DNA of 64,000 nucleotides. Source: Lolium rigidum (lineage: Eukaryota > Streptophyta > Magnoliopsida > Poales > Poaceae). Location: NCBI RefSeq assembly GCF_022539505.1, contig NC_061510.1, forward strand, positions 277,594,330 to 277,658,329, in the 5' to 3' direction. The notes under the pieces are model-generated. The model searched no databases, was not told the DNA's origin, and was given only the letters and a program-made list of their open reading frames with translations. The position numbers were made by a program, and so were the translations under genes. The stretch's first letter is position 1; each line of letters opens with the position of its first letter. Below, piece by piece: positions 35,761 to 47,136 of the stretch.

Positions 35761-36697
35761 TTTCCTGTTTTCCTCGGTAAGCCATCCACAATCCACCCCC
35801 ATAGTTGAGTTGTGAGTGTTTTCCTATCCAGAAAAAGCCATAAAAAAATTAGGGTTAGGGTTTGCCATAGCCTTAGATTGCACTAATTTCAAGTTTTAGT
35901 TGCTTTTCGTAGTTGTTTTTGCGTATCTTTTCTGTCCATCTAGTATTTTAGGGTTTGTGTTTTCTCTATCATCTAGTTTATCATATTGTGTCAGTTTTTG
36001 TTACTCCGAGTCCACATAGCATACAGTGTGCTTGTTCCCAACCATAGACACAGCCTTTCGTTATAAAGTGACTAGGAACTTCCCCAGAAGAGACTAGTTT
36101 TACCGCTCGACAGGCTGCTCGTTAGGTTATCGGTGCTTTGCATATTTTCTGTTGGCCGTGTTATCAAGGAGTTGAGTCAAAAAAAAAGAGAAAATTGATA
36201 AGAAGCAAAAAGAGCTACATAGCTGCATGTGTTATAAAAAAAAGAAAAAAATCCAAAAAGAAAAAGTGTTGTGCTAGTTGAATCAAGTGAAGGCCTAAGT
36301 TTACTTTACTGCACCCATAGTTGAGCAATCTTGTGCCTGTCTCGTTGAGCTTTGCTAGCGTCTCTCTTGTGCATGGCAACCTTTCCCACATATAGTTGCA
36401 TTGCTCCATTATATCGCCTTGTGTGAGTATCATTGGTTGTCTGCGGTCAGCGCTAGAGCTTGTTATTGGTGCAAATAGGTAGCCTACCTACAGCCCCACA
36501 TATACCCTGCTTTGTCGTGTGATTTGTTCTTATACCCTTGATATTCGCTTCGCTACATCCGTGCACTAGTTGTTACTACAAGTGGTAAGCAACACTAATT
36601 TACTTTGGAACGGTAAGATCTCCTTTTCTTATCAGTTTTGAGTGAGTTGTGAGAGTACCACCATATATTTTTGATTTAGTGCACTAATCTACTAACG

Positions 36698-38871
36698 ATG
36701 TCTGCTAGTGATCATAAAATTGTTAACCAGGAAAACAAGAGTGCTGCAGATATCATCACATGGAGGGAGTATGAGGCTCTTCGTAATGAGATGCGACGTG
36801 AATTCCGCGCTCAGGACGAGGTGCTTAATGGGAAGATTGATGAAATTTCCCAAAAGCTGGATGCTACTCATGTGACCGTCACTACCATGCAAGATCAAAT
36901 GACGGATGTCCAACGTAATCTTGCTGATTTGCGCTTAGCTGTTGAGAATTTGACCGTGCAACAACAACAAGAAGATGACGAAGATCCTGAGCTTCAAGAT
37001 GACGCACACAATGCTCGTGATGCGCCACGTGGTAATCGTCCTCGCGGTTGGGCTCCACTTGGCCGCAATGGTCGTGGACAAGATGAGGAAGATGGCTTGG
37101 GTAAGCCCAAGTTTTCTATCCCCAAGTTTGAAGGAGGAGCTGATGTTGAAGAATACCTCACTTGGGAGCTCAAGATTGAGAAGTTGTGGAGCTTACATCC
37201 ACATTATGCGAAGACCGGAAGATCAAGCTTGCTTCTTCCGAGTTTGATGGCTACGCTTTGCGTTGGTGGGATGCTTTTGTTCGTAATTGCAAAGAGGATG
37301 GTGACCAGCCTATACGCACATGGCGTGCCATGAAGGAGGCAATGACTTCTCGCTTTGTGCCTACAAATTACTTGCGGAATATATATATATGATAAGCTGA
37401 CTCTATTGAGACAAGGTGTGAAGACTGTGGATGAATACTACATGGAGATGGAGATGCTTATGCAGCGTGGCCGTGTCCGTGAGTCTCTTGAGATGACAAT
37501 GCAGCGTTTCCTCAACGGTTTGAAGTATGATATCAAAGGCATTGTTCGTCACTACAGCTACACCAATATGAATCAATTGTTACATCATGCAAGAGAAGCT
37601 GAATCACGGTTGGTCGACGAAGCAAAGGTCAAAGGTCGAGCTACAGGAGGTGGGCGTTTCACAACCCGCACGGCACCATCTTCGGCGCCGGCGCCTTCGA
37701 CGCGCTCCGCACCTTACTCTACTCCGCCTAGTAAACCGGTCTCCAATGTGTCTAACACAAAGAAGTCCGAATCTGCTACAAGTACGAGTGGCTCTAATGT
37801 GTCTCATCTGCGCGTAACCGCGATATGGTTTGTCATACATGTGGTGGCAAGGGTCACTTCAAGAGAGATTGTCCTAACCGCAAAGTCATGGTTATCAATG
37901 AGGACAATGAATACGAGACTCGGAGATGATATTGATCCTAATGCTCCGGAAGATGATGACTATGACAACGATGGTGAAGATGCATATCCGTCTGATGCTC
38001 GCACCATTGTTGTGTCGCAGCGTGCTCTTAATGTGTTGCCTAGTGCATCTACTCAGCGCTGCAATTTGTTCCAAACAAAGGCTTTAGTTGGTCATGACAA
38101 GGCTTGCAAGGTCATTATTGATGGCGGGAGTTGCCGCAATTTAGCAAGCAAGGAGTTATGTACCAAGCTGAAGTTGAAGTATCTACCGCACCCGCATCCA
38201 TACTATATTTAGTGGTTGAGCGACAATGGTGAGATGAAAGTAAACCACATGGTGCGTGTTGAATTTGCTATTGGACCGTATAAGGATTGCATTGATTTTG
38301 ATGTTGTTCCTATGACGGTGTGTCACCTACTATTGGGACGACCTTGGCTCTATGACCGTTCTGTGCAACACAATGGCCGTGCTAATACATATCACTTGGA
38401 GTTTAAGGGCAAGAAAATTAATTTACAGCCTATGACACCACAGCAAATTGTCAATGAGTCTCGTCAGAAAGTTGAAGTCAACTTGGAGGATGCTTCATTA
38501 GATAGGCGAGAGAATTGTAATGTTGTGCGTGATATAACGACAAGTGAGAGAGTGAATTCCTTAGTCTCATTAGCCACCAAAGAAGACATGAGAGAATTTA
38601 GTGAGGATCCTACAGCCATGCCTCTTGTGCTCTTGTACAGGGGTACAGTTTTGGTTTCTAACGACATGACCCCTCTTCCTATTGGTGTTTCTAATGTTTT
38701 GCAGGAATTTGGCGACGTGTTTCCGGACGAGGTACCCCCAGGACTTCCACCATTGCGAGGTATTGAGCATCAAATCGACTTGATTCCCGGAGCTTCGCTA
38801 CCCAATCGGGCACCATATAGAACGAACCCCGAAGAGACGAAGGAGATACAGAAGCAAGTACAAGCGCTACT
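36698..38871 (+). pseudogene. Chromovirus gag-protease, truncated by an LTR insertion
   Basis: ATG at 36698 ('MSASDHKIVNQENKSAADII'). A coiled-coil-like N-terminus is followed by the gag core ('PKFSIPKFEGGADVEEYLTW', then 'EFDGYALRWWDAF' and 'KLTLLRQGVKTVDEYYMEME'). A CCHC zinc knuckle ('CHTCGGKGHFKRDC', near 37830-37880) lies in a shifted frame. A protease-like region follows with 'VIIDGGSCRNLAS' and 'LLLGRPWLYD'. Then comes the entry to reverse transcriptase ('FPDEVPPGLPPLRGIEHQID'). Damage: compensating shifts near 37205 and at an (AT)n tract about 37380, an in-frame TAG at 38210-38212, and an abrupt end at 38871 where an Athila-like LTR starts. Most of pol is absent from the window. Confidence 0.88.
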
Positions 38872-39259
38872 TGATGCGTGTAGTTGACACGTCCGTTGGG
38901 AACCCCAAGAGGAAGGTGTGATGCGCACAGCGGCAACTTTCCCTCAGTTAGAAACCAAGGTTTAATCGAACCAGTAGGAGTCAAGAAGCACGTTGAAGGT
39001 TGATGGCGGCGGGATGTAGTGCGGCGCAACACCAGAGATTCCGGCGCCAACGTGGAACCTGCACAACACAACCAAAGTACTTTGCCCCAACGAAACAGTG
39101 AGGTTGTCAATCTCACCGGCTTGCTGTAACAAAGGATTAACCGTATTGTGTGGAAGATGATTGTTTGCAAGAAAATAGTAAAGAACAAGTATTGTAGCAG
39201 ATTTGTATTTCAGTATAAAAGAATGGACCGGGGTCCACAGTTCACTAGAGGTGTCTCTC
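38872..39259 (-). repeat. Athila-like LTR (minus), 3' part
   Basis: Begins TGATGCGTGTAGTTGACACG on the plus strand, the inverse of the LTR 3' end seen at 49646 and 56218. It continues as a close inverted copy of those LTRs until Tat copy 2 interrupts it at CTCTC; the remainder resumes at 47137. Confidence 0.88.
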
Positions 39260-40427
39260 TGTTATCACCAGATTTTGGCCAAATCAGGAGGTGGGCCGCG
39301 ATCAGGATGGGCTTGGAAGATTACACGGGGAAGATCTTTGAAGCGGCCTTGCTCGGTGAAGTTGGGCCAGATTGCCCATGTATCTTTAATTACAGTAGAT
39401 TGTATCTAGATTAAAAGTTAGAGTTTATCTCGTGCACGGTTTAGTGCACGCCCACATTAGAAAGTCCGCTTGGACTATAAATATGTATCTAGGGTTTATG
39501 GAATAAACAACAACCAACGTTCAACCACAAACAAATCTCGGCGCATCGCCAACCCCTTCGTCTCGAGGGTTTCTACCGGTAAGCATCATGCTGCCTAGAT
39601 CGCATCTTGCGATCTAGGCAGCACAAGCCTGCCCACGTTGTTCATGCGTTGCTCGTACCGAAGCCTTTTTGATGGCGAGCAACGTAGTTATCTTAGACAT
39701 GTTAGGGTTAGCATTGTTCTTCATATTACATGCTTTCGTAGTGCAACCCTTGCATGTCTCGCCGCCTTACACCTATCTTAGGTGTAGGGGCGGCACCCGC
39801 TTGATCATAGTTTAGTAGATCTGATCCGTTACGGTTGCTCCTTGTTCATCAAGGATTAGTTTAACATCCGCAATAGTTAGGCCTTACAAGGGGTCGGAGG
39901 ATCCGGCGGCGTGTAGGGTGGCGTTTGCTAGTCCTAGAACGGATGTTCCGGGGATCAACCTCGTGTTGGTTTTTAGGCCCTGTCTAGGATCGGCTTATGG
40001 TCACCGTGCGCGAGCGCGAGGCCCAATCCTGAGTAGGATGATCCGATTATGCGGTGAAAACCCTAAATCGTCGTAGATCTCATTATCTTTACATTGATCA
40101 AGCAGGACCACCATATATTCGGACACCTCGTCTGAATCATGGGTGGATCGGCTCTTTGAGCCGATTCACAAGATAACCTGAGAGCCGATCGAGGCTCGTA
40201 TTTAATGTTTACGTGTGTGCCCTGCAGGAAACTAAGCGAGGCATCATCCACACCTTCCTGACCGGGTATAGGTCAGGTGGCACGCCCTTGTGATAAACAT
40301 CGGCGCGTGCGACCAGGAGGCTTTGCGGGCCGTCGCTCTGAGGGACTGGGGCCAGCCGCAGCCCTAGTTGTTCCCGGCTCTACCGTGTTGACCGTCTCTG
40401 CGCGCCCGGGGGTTTCTGACGTCAACA
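39260..40427 (+). repeat. 5' LTR of Tat copy 2
   Basis: 1168 bp. TATAAAT at 39476-39482. Hairpins at 39589-39623, 39648-39683 and 39761-39794 (the last lost one C, leaving a bulge). By eye it differs from the 3' LTR by about 12 substitutions and three indels. Confidence 0.93.
39589..39794 (+). ncRNA. Three-hairpin leader structure in Tat LTR RNA (copy 2, 5' LTR)
   Basis: Hairpin 1 (39589-39623): perfect 16-bp arms TGCTGCCTAGATCGCA / TGCGATCTAGGCAGCA with a 3-nt loop. Hairpin 2 (39648-39683): 8-bp arms GTTGCTCG / CGAGCAAC. Hairpin 3 (39761-39794): about 16-bp arms starting GCCGCC and ending GGCGGC, loop TCT. They lie 110-320 bases after the TATA box, so would be in the 5' leader of the genomic RNA. 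The same three occur in all four Tat LTRs. A packaging, dimerisation or translation role is inference. Confidence 0.6.
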
Positions 40428-40488
40428 CATTCTGGCACGCCCGGTGGGACCGCCTTCGACATCCACAACATCGCCATCTACATCCGAG

Positions 40489-41925
40489 ATGGCGGAAGAC
40501 ACTCCGGTCACGTACGAGGATCTGCCTGATGAGCTCAAGAAGAAACATGACGAAATCAAGGCAGTCCTCGAGGCCGAACTCATCGGCTCTCTCCACAGAA
40601 CCCGTTCCCAGGGTCAACCGGGACACTTGTTCAGCATAAACATGGTAGAACTTGGGTACCGCCCTGGTAAGGGTAGTGATGAGGGCAGCTGCTCTCATAG
40701 CAAGAATGAAGAAGGAGCCGACACACACAACCGGCTCCGACACTGCCACCAAGTCCTGGTGATGATCAATATGGAGGCCGATTCTAGCGATCGGACCGTG
40801 TTATCCGCGCCACCCGCTCTCCCAGTATTTGGCGTCGACCTCACAGGGGACGGAAAGCTGGGGTATGGGTTCACCTCGGCTGATGAGCTGGAGGAAATCG
40901 ACATCGGCCATGGAGACAAGCCGCGACCAACTTTTATCAGCAAGAAGTTGGGTCCACAGCTCAGGAGTCAGATGATTGCTCTGCTGAAAGAATACCCGGA
41001 TTGCTTCGCATGGGACTATACAGAGATGCCTGGGTTAGACAGAAGCATCATCGAACATCGGCTCCCTCTTAAGAAAGGATTCCGGCCGTTCCAGCAACGA
41101 GCACGTCAGATGAGAGCCGAAATTCCGGAGGAGGTCAAGAAAGAGATCGAGAAGATGTTGGCCGCCGGGTTCATCGGGCCATGCGGGTATGCTGAGTGGA
41201 TCTCCGGTATCGTGCCTGTAGAGAAGAAGGATGGCCGATGGCGTGTGGCCATTGATTTCAGAGATCTCAACGAGCCACCCCCAAGGACGAATATCCGATG
41301 CACGTGGCGGAGACATTGATCAATGCAGCTGCTGGCCACAAGGTGTTGAGCTTCATGGATGGCAACGCCGGCTACAATCAAATCTTCATGGCTCCGGAAG
41401 ACATACACAAGACCGCATTCGAGTACCGGGGCGGTAGGCTTGTTTGAATATGTAGTAATGACCTTTGGGTTGAAGAATGCCGGTGCAACGTACCAACGAG
41501 CTATGAACTACATTTTTCACGATTTGATCGGTAAGTTGGTGGAAATCTATATCGACGACGTCGTAGTCAAATCTGTTTCCATGGAAGGACACTTGGATGA
41601 TTTACGGCGCGTCCTTGACCGAACTCGGAAGTTCGGACTGAGAATGAACCCGAAGAAGTGTGCCTTCGGTGTGACGGCTGGTCAGTTCCTAGGTTTCCTG
41701 GTTCACGAACGGGGAATCGAAATCGGCCTGAAGAGTCAAGAGGCGGTGCGCACCATGCAGCCGCCCACCACGAAGAAGGAGCTCCAACGTCTCATTGGCA
41801 AGATCAATTTTGTCCGACGGTTCATCTCCAATCTGTCGGGACGAATCGAGCCATTTATGGCGCTGGTAAAGACCAAGTCTGACGACGAATTTCACTGGGG
41901 GCGAACAGCGGCGGGCGTTCGATGA
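40489..41925 (+). pseudogene. Tat copy 2: gag stub joined to reverse transcriptase
   Basis: Opens 'MAEDTPVTYEDLPDELKKKH' like copy 1. After about 45 codons it jumps in frame to 'SINMVELGYRPGKGSDEGSC', a site that in copy 1 lies far downstream near 25070. Roughly 1.5 kb of gag, the knuckle and the protease are therefore deleted. The reverse transcriptase follows: 'PDCFAWDYTEMPGLDRSIIE', 'WRVAIDFRDLNE', a frame break near 41285, 'GLKNAGATYQRAMNYIF', catalytic 'YIDDVVV', 'NPKKCAFGVTAGQFLGFLV' and 'LIGKINFVRRFISNLS'. The YIDD Asp pair is intact. Lineage: the 'FAWDYTEMPGLD' wording and later domain order are Tat-like. Confidence 0.9.
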
Positions 41926-42469
41926 AATTAAAAGGTATCTGACGACGCCGCCTGTGCTAGTTCCGCCCCGGCAAGACAAGCCGTTCTACATCTACCTATC
42001 AGTGGCTGACACGTCCATCGCCTCGGTGGTGGTGCAACTCCACGAGGGCGTCGAAAGGGTCGTCTTCTACCTCAGCAGAAGGATGTTGGACGCAGAGACA
42101 AGGTATCCTGAGGTCGAGAAATTGTGCCTCTGCCCTGTTCTTTACCTGCACCAAGCTGCATCACATCCTTTTGACGGCAGAGATCTTCGTCATATGCAAG
42201 TCGGATGTCGTCAAGCACATGCTGTCGGCCCCTGTGCTGAAAGGCCGACTGGGTAAGTGGATGTTTGCGTTGTCAGAATTCGATCTCCGGTACCAGCCTG
42301 CGAAAGCAGTCAAAGGGCAAGCATTGGCCGATCTCATAGCTGAGCGAATCAGTACCAATATAGCAGCACTATCCATACGTGCATGGGCTATGTTCTTCGA
42401 TGGATCGGCTTGCGACGAGGGTTGTGGCATCGGTATTCTGCTCGTGTCACCTCGGGGGGCAAGATCAGA
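41926..42469 (+). pseudogene. Tat copy 2: RNase H and start of second RNase H
   Basis: After a frame break near 41900, 'FYIYLSVADTSIASVVV' and 'FYLSRRMLDAETRYPEVEKL' mark the regular RNase H. Another shift near 42140 leads to 'SDVVKHMLSAPVLKGRLGKW' and 'YQPAKAVKGQALADLIAE'. A second RNase H then begins, 'AWAMFFDGSACDEGCGIGIL'. It is cut by a foreign insert at 42470. Confidence 0.85.
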
Positions 42470-42844
42470 CCCAGCCTGAAGCAAACTTATAAAAAAAGCA
42501 AAAAACAAAATATGAACTGATGAAAACTCTATCAAGCACTTCTCTAACAGGATTTTCTTGTTTATTGGTCCAAGTAAATTGACCTCCAACCCTCCTTAAT
42601 TCTTGTAACTAAACTTCAGCAATGAACTCATTGAAGGCTGCCATCCTTCTAATATGCACATTACCATTAGATTTTTGCATGATCGAACCTAATCAGATTT
42701 CAATCTCCACCCATTACCTTTGGTAAGTCAGTACTGTGCACCCTTGATGTCATTTCTGCAAAGAAATCATCTCTAAGCTCCTGCTGAGTAGGGTCATACA
42801 CATTAATCACAACCCAAGATAATTTGTCTTAGTACTCTTTCTCC
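42470..42844 (-). mobile_element. LINE endonuclease fragment inserted in the second RNase H
   Basis: The minus strand reads in pieces 'WVVINVYDPTQQELRDDFF', a 'GGD-NLIRFDHAK' block and 'QFTWTNKQENPV', the signature of the AP-endonuclease domain of plant LINEs. Stops interrupt it. ATCAGA occurs at 42464-42469 and 42845-42850, consistent with a 6-bp target duplication, and host coding sequence resumes immediately after. There is no poly-A end, unusual for a LINE insertion. Confidence 0.75.
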
Positions 42845-43140
42845 ATCAGATTATCTACCCCGTGCACTAACAATGTAGCAGAGTATGAGGCAGTACGTAA
42901 GGGGATGGAATTGCTATTAGAAGCCGGGGCAGAAGCAGTAGAGCTTTTTGGAGACTCTAAGTTGGTGATTAACCAGCTCACGGATGAATACAAGTGCGAA
43001 AGTGAATTGCTTTTCCCATACTTGGATGGAATGCCGTGAGTTGATGACACGGTTTCGGTACATCAACTTTAATTGGGTCCCAAGAGCCCAAAACACCGAG
43101 GCCAACAATCTCGCACGGATGGCGTCGGGCTATATAAATA
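42845..43140 (+). pseudogene. Tat copy 2: rest of the second (archaeal-type) RNase H
   Basis: 'CTNNVAEYEAVRKGMELLLE' and 'ELFGDSKLVINQLTDEY' continue the domain begun before the LINE insert. After a frame break 'FRYINFNWVPRAQNTEANNL' follows. The Asn-x-x-Glu-Tyr and Gly-Asp-Ser motifs are typical of the extra RNase H acquired in the Tat lineage. Confidence 0.85.
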
Positions 43141-43186
43141 CCCCGAAGGGTCGGAGGTCCAGGTGCAATTCCTGGAGCGAGGATGA

Positions 43187-44446
43187 TTGGAGAGCCGAAA
43201 TCCTCAATTACTTAAAGGATTCGGCTCGGGGGCACCCAAACGGATAAGATACAAAGCCATGAAGTATGTCCTCATAGGAGACGATATGTTCTACGGGACG
43301 TTGGAAGGGTTACTACTCAAGTGCACGGGACCAAGCGAGTCTAATCGGCTCTTACATGAGGTGCATGAAGGCGCTCGTGGAACTCATCGGTCGGCTCACA
43401 AGATGAAGTGGCTAATCGGGCGCTCGGGGTTTTATTGGCCCACCATGCTTGAAGACTGCTTCAATTATTACAAGGGGTGCCAAGCATGCCGGATGTTCGG
43501 GAAAATTCAGATGGTACCGGCATCGGCGATGAACCCTATCATCAAGCCTTGGCCGTTCCGAGGGTGGGGCATGGACATGATCGGCAAAATCCATCCGGCG
43601 TCGAGTAAAAAACATGAATGGATTTTGGCCATCACAGATTACTTCACCAAGTGGGTGGAAGCCGTCCCTATGAAGAAGGTGAAATCAGAAGATGTGATCA
43701 AATTTGTGAAAGAACACGTGATTCATAGGTTCGGGATTCCCCAAACTATCACGACCGATGGGGGTTCGGTCTTTGTTTCTAAAGAATTCAGGAAATTCTG
43801 CGATGACATGGGGATTAAACTGATCCGATCATCTCCGTACTATGCTCAGGCTAATGGGCAAGCTGAAGCGTCCAATCAGAGCTTAATCAAGCTGATCAAG
43901 AGAAAGATTGACGAGAACCCTAGGGATTGGCACGAGAAGTTATCAGAAGCATTATGGGCCTACCGCATGTCGTGCCATGGAGCTATAAAGACTTCGCCGT
44001 ACCAGCTTGTCTATGGACAGGAAGCCGTATTGCCTTGGGAAATTACGGCTGGATCAAGACGTGTCACGTTTCGGAATGATCCGACGGCGGAAGAATATGC
44101 AGCTTTGATGAGTGACACTATTGAGGACGCGACGAACTTAGGCTTTGGTCATTGGAGAAGATTAAGGAGAACAAAGCCGGGGTAGCTCGTGCCTACAATA
44201 AGAAGGTTAGACCAAAGGAGTTTCAAGTTGGTGATCCGGTATGGGAAGGCTGTGTTGCCGTTAGGAACCAGAGACAAGGCATATGGCAAGTGGTCTCCTA
44301 ATTGGCACGGTCCGTACAAGGTCGTCCAGGCCTTGAAAGGTAATGCATATATGTTGGAAGAGTTGGACGGACAGAAGTTCCCGGTAGCCGTCAATGGTCA
44401 ACACCTCAAGAAGTATTTCCCAAGCATGTGGGATGATGGGCAGTAA
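43187..44446 (+). pseudogene. Tat copy 2 integrase
   Basis: A 332-codon frame carries the zinc-binding HHCC ('HEGARGTHRSAHKM' then 'CQACRMFG'). The DDE core reads 'ITDYFTKWVEAVPM', 'TTDGGSVFVSKEF', 'NGQAEASNQSLIKL', with all three acidic residues present. 'ALWAYRMSCHGAIKTSPYQL' follows. A frame break near 44160 separates the C-terminal domain ('GKWSPNWHGPYKVVQALKGN'), which ends with a stop at 44444-44446. This is the best preserved pol domain in the window. Confidence 0.92.
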
Positions 44447-45140
44447 GGTATGGAGGCCGATTTTGAATCGGCCGATTAAAAAAAAAAAGAAATTTTTTTT
44501 TTCGAGTACAGCCGATGCAGCAGTCATCGACTTAAGGATATAAAAGCCGATGCAGGGCCATCGACTCAAGAGGTATACATGGACGTCCAAATCAGGTTAA
44601 GGAAGGAGCTAAACTGACCTGCAATTGAAGAGGCTCGGGGGGCAGCTCGCCCTAAAATATCTTTGTTTCGGGGAGCCGATTTCGTTGGAATCGGCTAGTT
44701 CCATATTAATCGTTTGGAGGCCAAGGGTAGCATTTTTGGCTGGTTCATCACTATTCTCGTCTGAAGCAGGTCAATTCAAGCTGGTTCAGCAACAGTTCCA
44801 GGGCCCTTGTAAAGACACCTGCTCACGACTGAACCCGCGGCTTACTGCAAATGACGGTGTGATTATCATCGGGTATACCGGCTAATCTGGGGAGGTGATT
44901 GAGTTGACCTGATTCGCAGATTTATCGTGAGAGACCGATGCGTTGCCATCGGTCATTGGACGTTGATTGGGCTAACGGTCGACAAAGTCAGACGAGGAAA
45001 AGTCAGCTGAATCAGCACACGGGACATCGGCAAAATCAAAAGAAGTTTTCATTGACAATCAAATTTCTTACAAGGAGAAGCCGATTGTCCAACAAGAGGG
45101 AACGGATTACTACCTACCAGCTCTATGTTAGTAAATCTCT
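44447..45140 (+). other. Tat copy 2 3' non-coding region
   Basis: Follows the integrase stop; contains repeated GCCGAT/ATCGGC words and A/T runs (44480-44500). Equivalent to 22860-23870 in copy 1. Confidence 0.6.
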
Positions 45141-45143
45141 ACT

Positions 45144-45676
45144 CTAAGGGCTGTTGCTGTCTTCGTCGTCACTAAGGTGGCTGTCGCCGTTGCTGTTGTC
45201 GGCGAGTTCCTCGTGGCTGCTACTGTGACCTTCAGCAGAGGCCTCTTCCTCGTCATCATCATCGTCCTCGTCGACCAAGCCCAGCCCCGGATACGCTTTG
45301 GTGGTGGTTCGTCGGAGGAGGTGTCATCCTCCTGTTCCTTCTCCAAGTCGGAGGAGGCGTCTTCTTCTTCGTCGTCCTTTTCTGCTTTGGTGACGGAGGT
45401 GAATTTACCCCGGAAGGGAGGGTCGTCGTCGTCGCTCTCCGCCTCCAGTACTCCATCGACCAGGTACCGGAGGTCATCTTCCCCATCGGTTAGGGGCATG
45501 GCCCCATCTGACCAGACAAGGTCTTCACCCTCCGGCACGTAGTCGAAGTCCCACTCCTGCCTGTCCCAACGCTTGGGAGCCCGGCGGTTGTACGTCTCCA
45601 TCCGGTCGTACTCTGGAACTAATTCGTTTGAGGGAAAGGATTGGAGAGAGGTGGAAGAGGAGGAAGAAGATGACAT
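45144..45676 (-). pseudogene. Antisense acidic Ser-rich ORF of Tat copy 2
   Basis: ATG at 45676 on the strand opposite pol. It starts 'MSSSSSSSTSLQSFPSNELV', then a Trp-containing segment ('KRWDRQEWDFDYVPEGEDLV'), acidic stretches, a basic 'PPPKRIRGWAW', and, after a single-base shift near 45290, an acidic/Ser tail ending 'SDDEDSNSP' at the stop 45144-45146. The layout matches the ORF at 22396-22845 of copy 1 (Ser run, Trp/acid block, KR(I/L)R, acidic tail). The unshifted frame runs on to 45128 with a Thr-rich, non-homologous end, so I call it frameshifted. Confidence 0.7.
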
Positions 45677-45752
45677 GGCTGGAGAAGAAGAGGGTTTTGG
45701 GTGCTGATATCTAGAACAGAAGAAGGGGATGAAGAGAGCTAATCGGTCGGCA

Positions 45753-45763
45753 CGGATAAATAA
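45753..45763 (-). promoter_or_regulatory. TATA-like element ahead of the antisense ORF (copy 2)
   Basis: The minus strand reads TTATTTATCCG, about 80 bp upstream of the ATG at 45676, matching TTATTTAACCG in copy 1. Confidence 0.45.
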
Positions 45764-45962
45764 TGAGAGATCTGGTGGGAATTTAATGCTATTGCAGTTT
45801 CCGAGGAGGTGATGCTAAAGTTGTTAAATCGTGCAGAGAAGCTGAAAAGACAAGTCGTCATGATGAAACATACTGCGACGGTTCTGCTCTGCCACGACAT
45901 GACCCTTCGAAGGAAAAACAGAGTGGTTTTGAAATTATCATTACCAAAACCAGGGGGGCATG

Positions 45963-47131
45963 TGTTATCACCAGATTTTGGCCAAATCAGGAGGTGGGCC
46001 ACGATCAGGATGGGCTTGGAAGATTACACGGGGAAGATCTTTGAAGCGGCCTTGCTCGGTGAAGTTGGGCCAGATTGCCCATGTATCTTTAATTACAGTA
46101 GATTGTATCTAGATTAAAAGTTAGAGTTTATCTCGTGCACGGTTTAGTGCACGCCCACATTAGAAAGTCCGCTGGACTATAAATATGTATCTAGGGTTTA
46201 TGGAATAAACAACAACCAACGTTCAACCACAAACAAATCTCGGCGCATCGCCAACCCCTTCGTCTCGAGGGTTTCTACCGGTAAGCATCATGCTGCCTAG
46301 ATCGCATCTTGCGATCTAGGCAGCACAAGCCTGCCTACGTTGTTCATGCGTTGCTCGTATCGAAGCCTTTTTGATGGCGAGCAACGTAGTTATCTTAGAC
46401 ATGTTAGGGTTAGCATTGTTCTTCATATTACATGCTTTCGTAGTGCAACCCTTGCATGTCTCGCCGCCCTTACACCTATCTTAGGTGTAGGGGCGGCACC
46501 CCGCTTGATCATAGTTTAGTAGATCTGATCCGTTACGGTTGCTCCTTGTTCATCAAGGATTAGTTTAACATCCGCAATAGTTAGGCCTTACAAGGGGTCG
46601 GAGGATCCAGCGGCGTGTAGGGTGGCGTTTGCTAGTCCTAGAACGGATGTTCCGGGGATCAACCTCGTGTTGGTTTTTAGGCCCTGTCTAGGATCGGCTT
46701 ATGGTCACCGTGCGCGAGCGCGAGGCCCAATCCTGAGTAGGATGATCCGATTATGCGGTGAAAACCCTAAATCGTCGTAGATCTCATTAGCTTTACATTG
46801 ATCAAGCAGGACCACCATATATTCGGACACCTCGTCTGAATCATGGGTGGATCGGCTCTTTGAGCCGATTCACAGGATAACCCGAGAGCCGATCGAGGCT
46901 CGTATTTAATGTTTACGTGTGTGCCCTGCAGGAAACTAAGCGAGGCATCATCCACACCTTCCCGACCAGGTATAGGTCAGGTGGCACGCCCTTGTGATAA
47001 ACATCGGCGCGTGCGACCGGGAGGCTTTGCGGGCCGTCGCTCTGAGGGACTGGGGCCAGCCGCAGCCCTAGTTGTTCCCGGCTCTACCGTGTTGACCGTC
47101 TCTGCCCGCCAGGGGGTTTCTGACGTCAACA
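45963..47131 (+). repeat. 3' LTR of Tat copy 2
   Basis: 1169 bp, preceded by a purine tract AAACCAGGGGGGCATG. TATAAAT at 46178-46184; hairpins at 46291-46325, about 46350-46385, and 46463-46497. Confidence 0.93.
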
Positions 47132-47136
47132 CTCTC

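Larger units (their letters stand above)
39260..47131 (+). mobile_element. Tat-lineage Ty3/gypsy retrotransposon, copy 2 (pol kept, gag deleted)
   Basis: LTRs at 39260-40427 and 45963-47131 start TGTTATCACCAG and end GACGTCAACA, flanked by CTCTC at 39255-39259 and 47132-47136. It is inserted into the minus-strand Athila-like LTR. The LTRs are recognisable reverse complements of copy 1's, so the two elements belong to one family in opposite orientation. The internal order is residual gag, reverse transcriptase, RNase H, a second archaeal-type RNase H (Tat hallmark), integrase, then an antisense ORF. Many frame breaks; not functional as read. Confidence 0.94.

Noticed and set aside
45177..45542. 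121-codon plus-strand frame
   Set aside because: Mirror of the acidic antisense ORF; Val/Ser-rich composition comes from reading acidic codons backwards.
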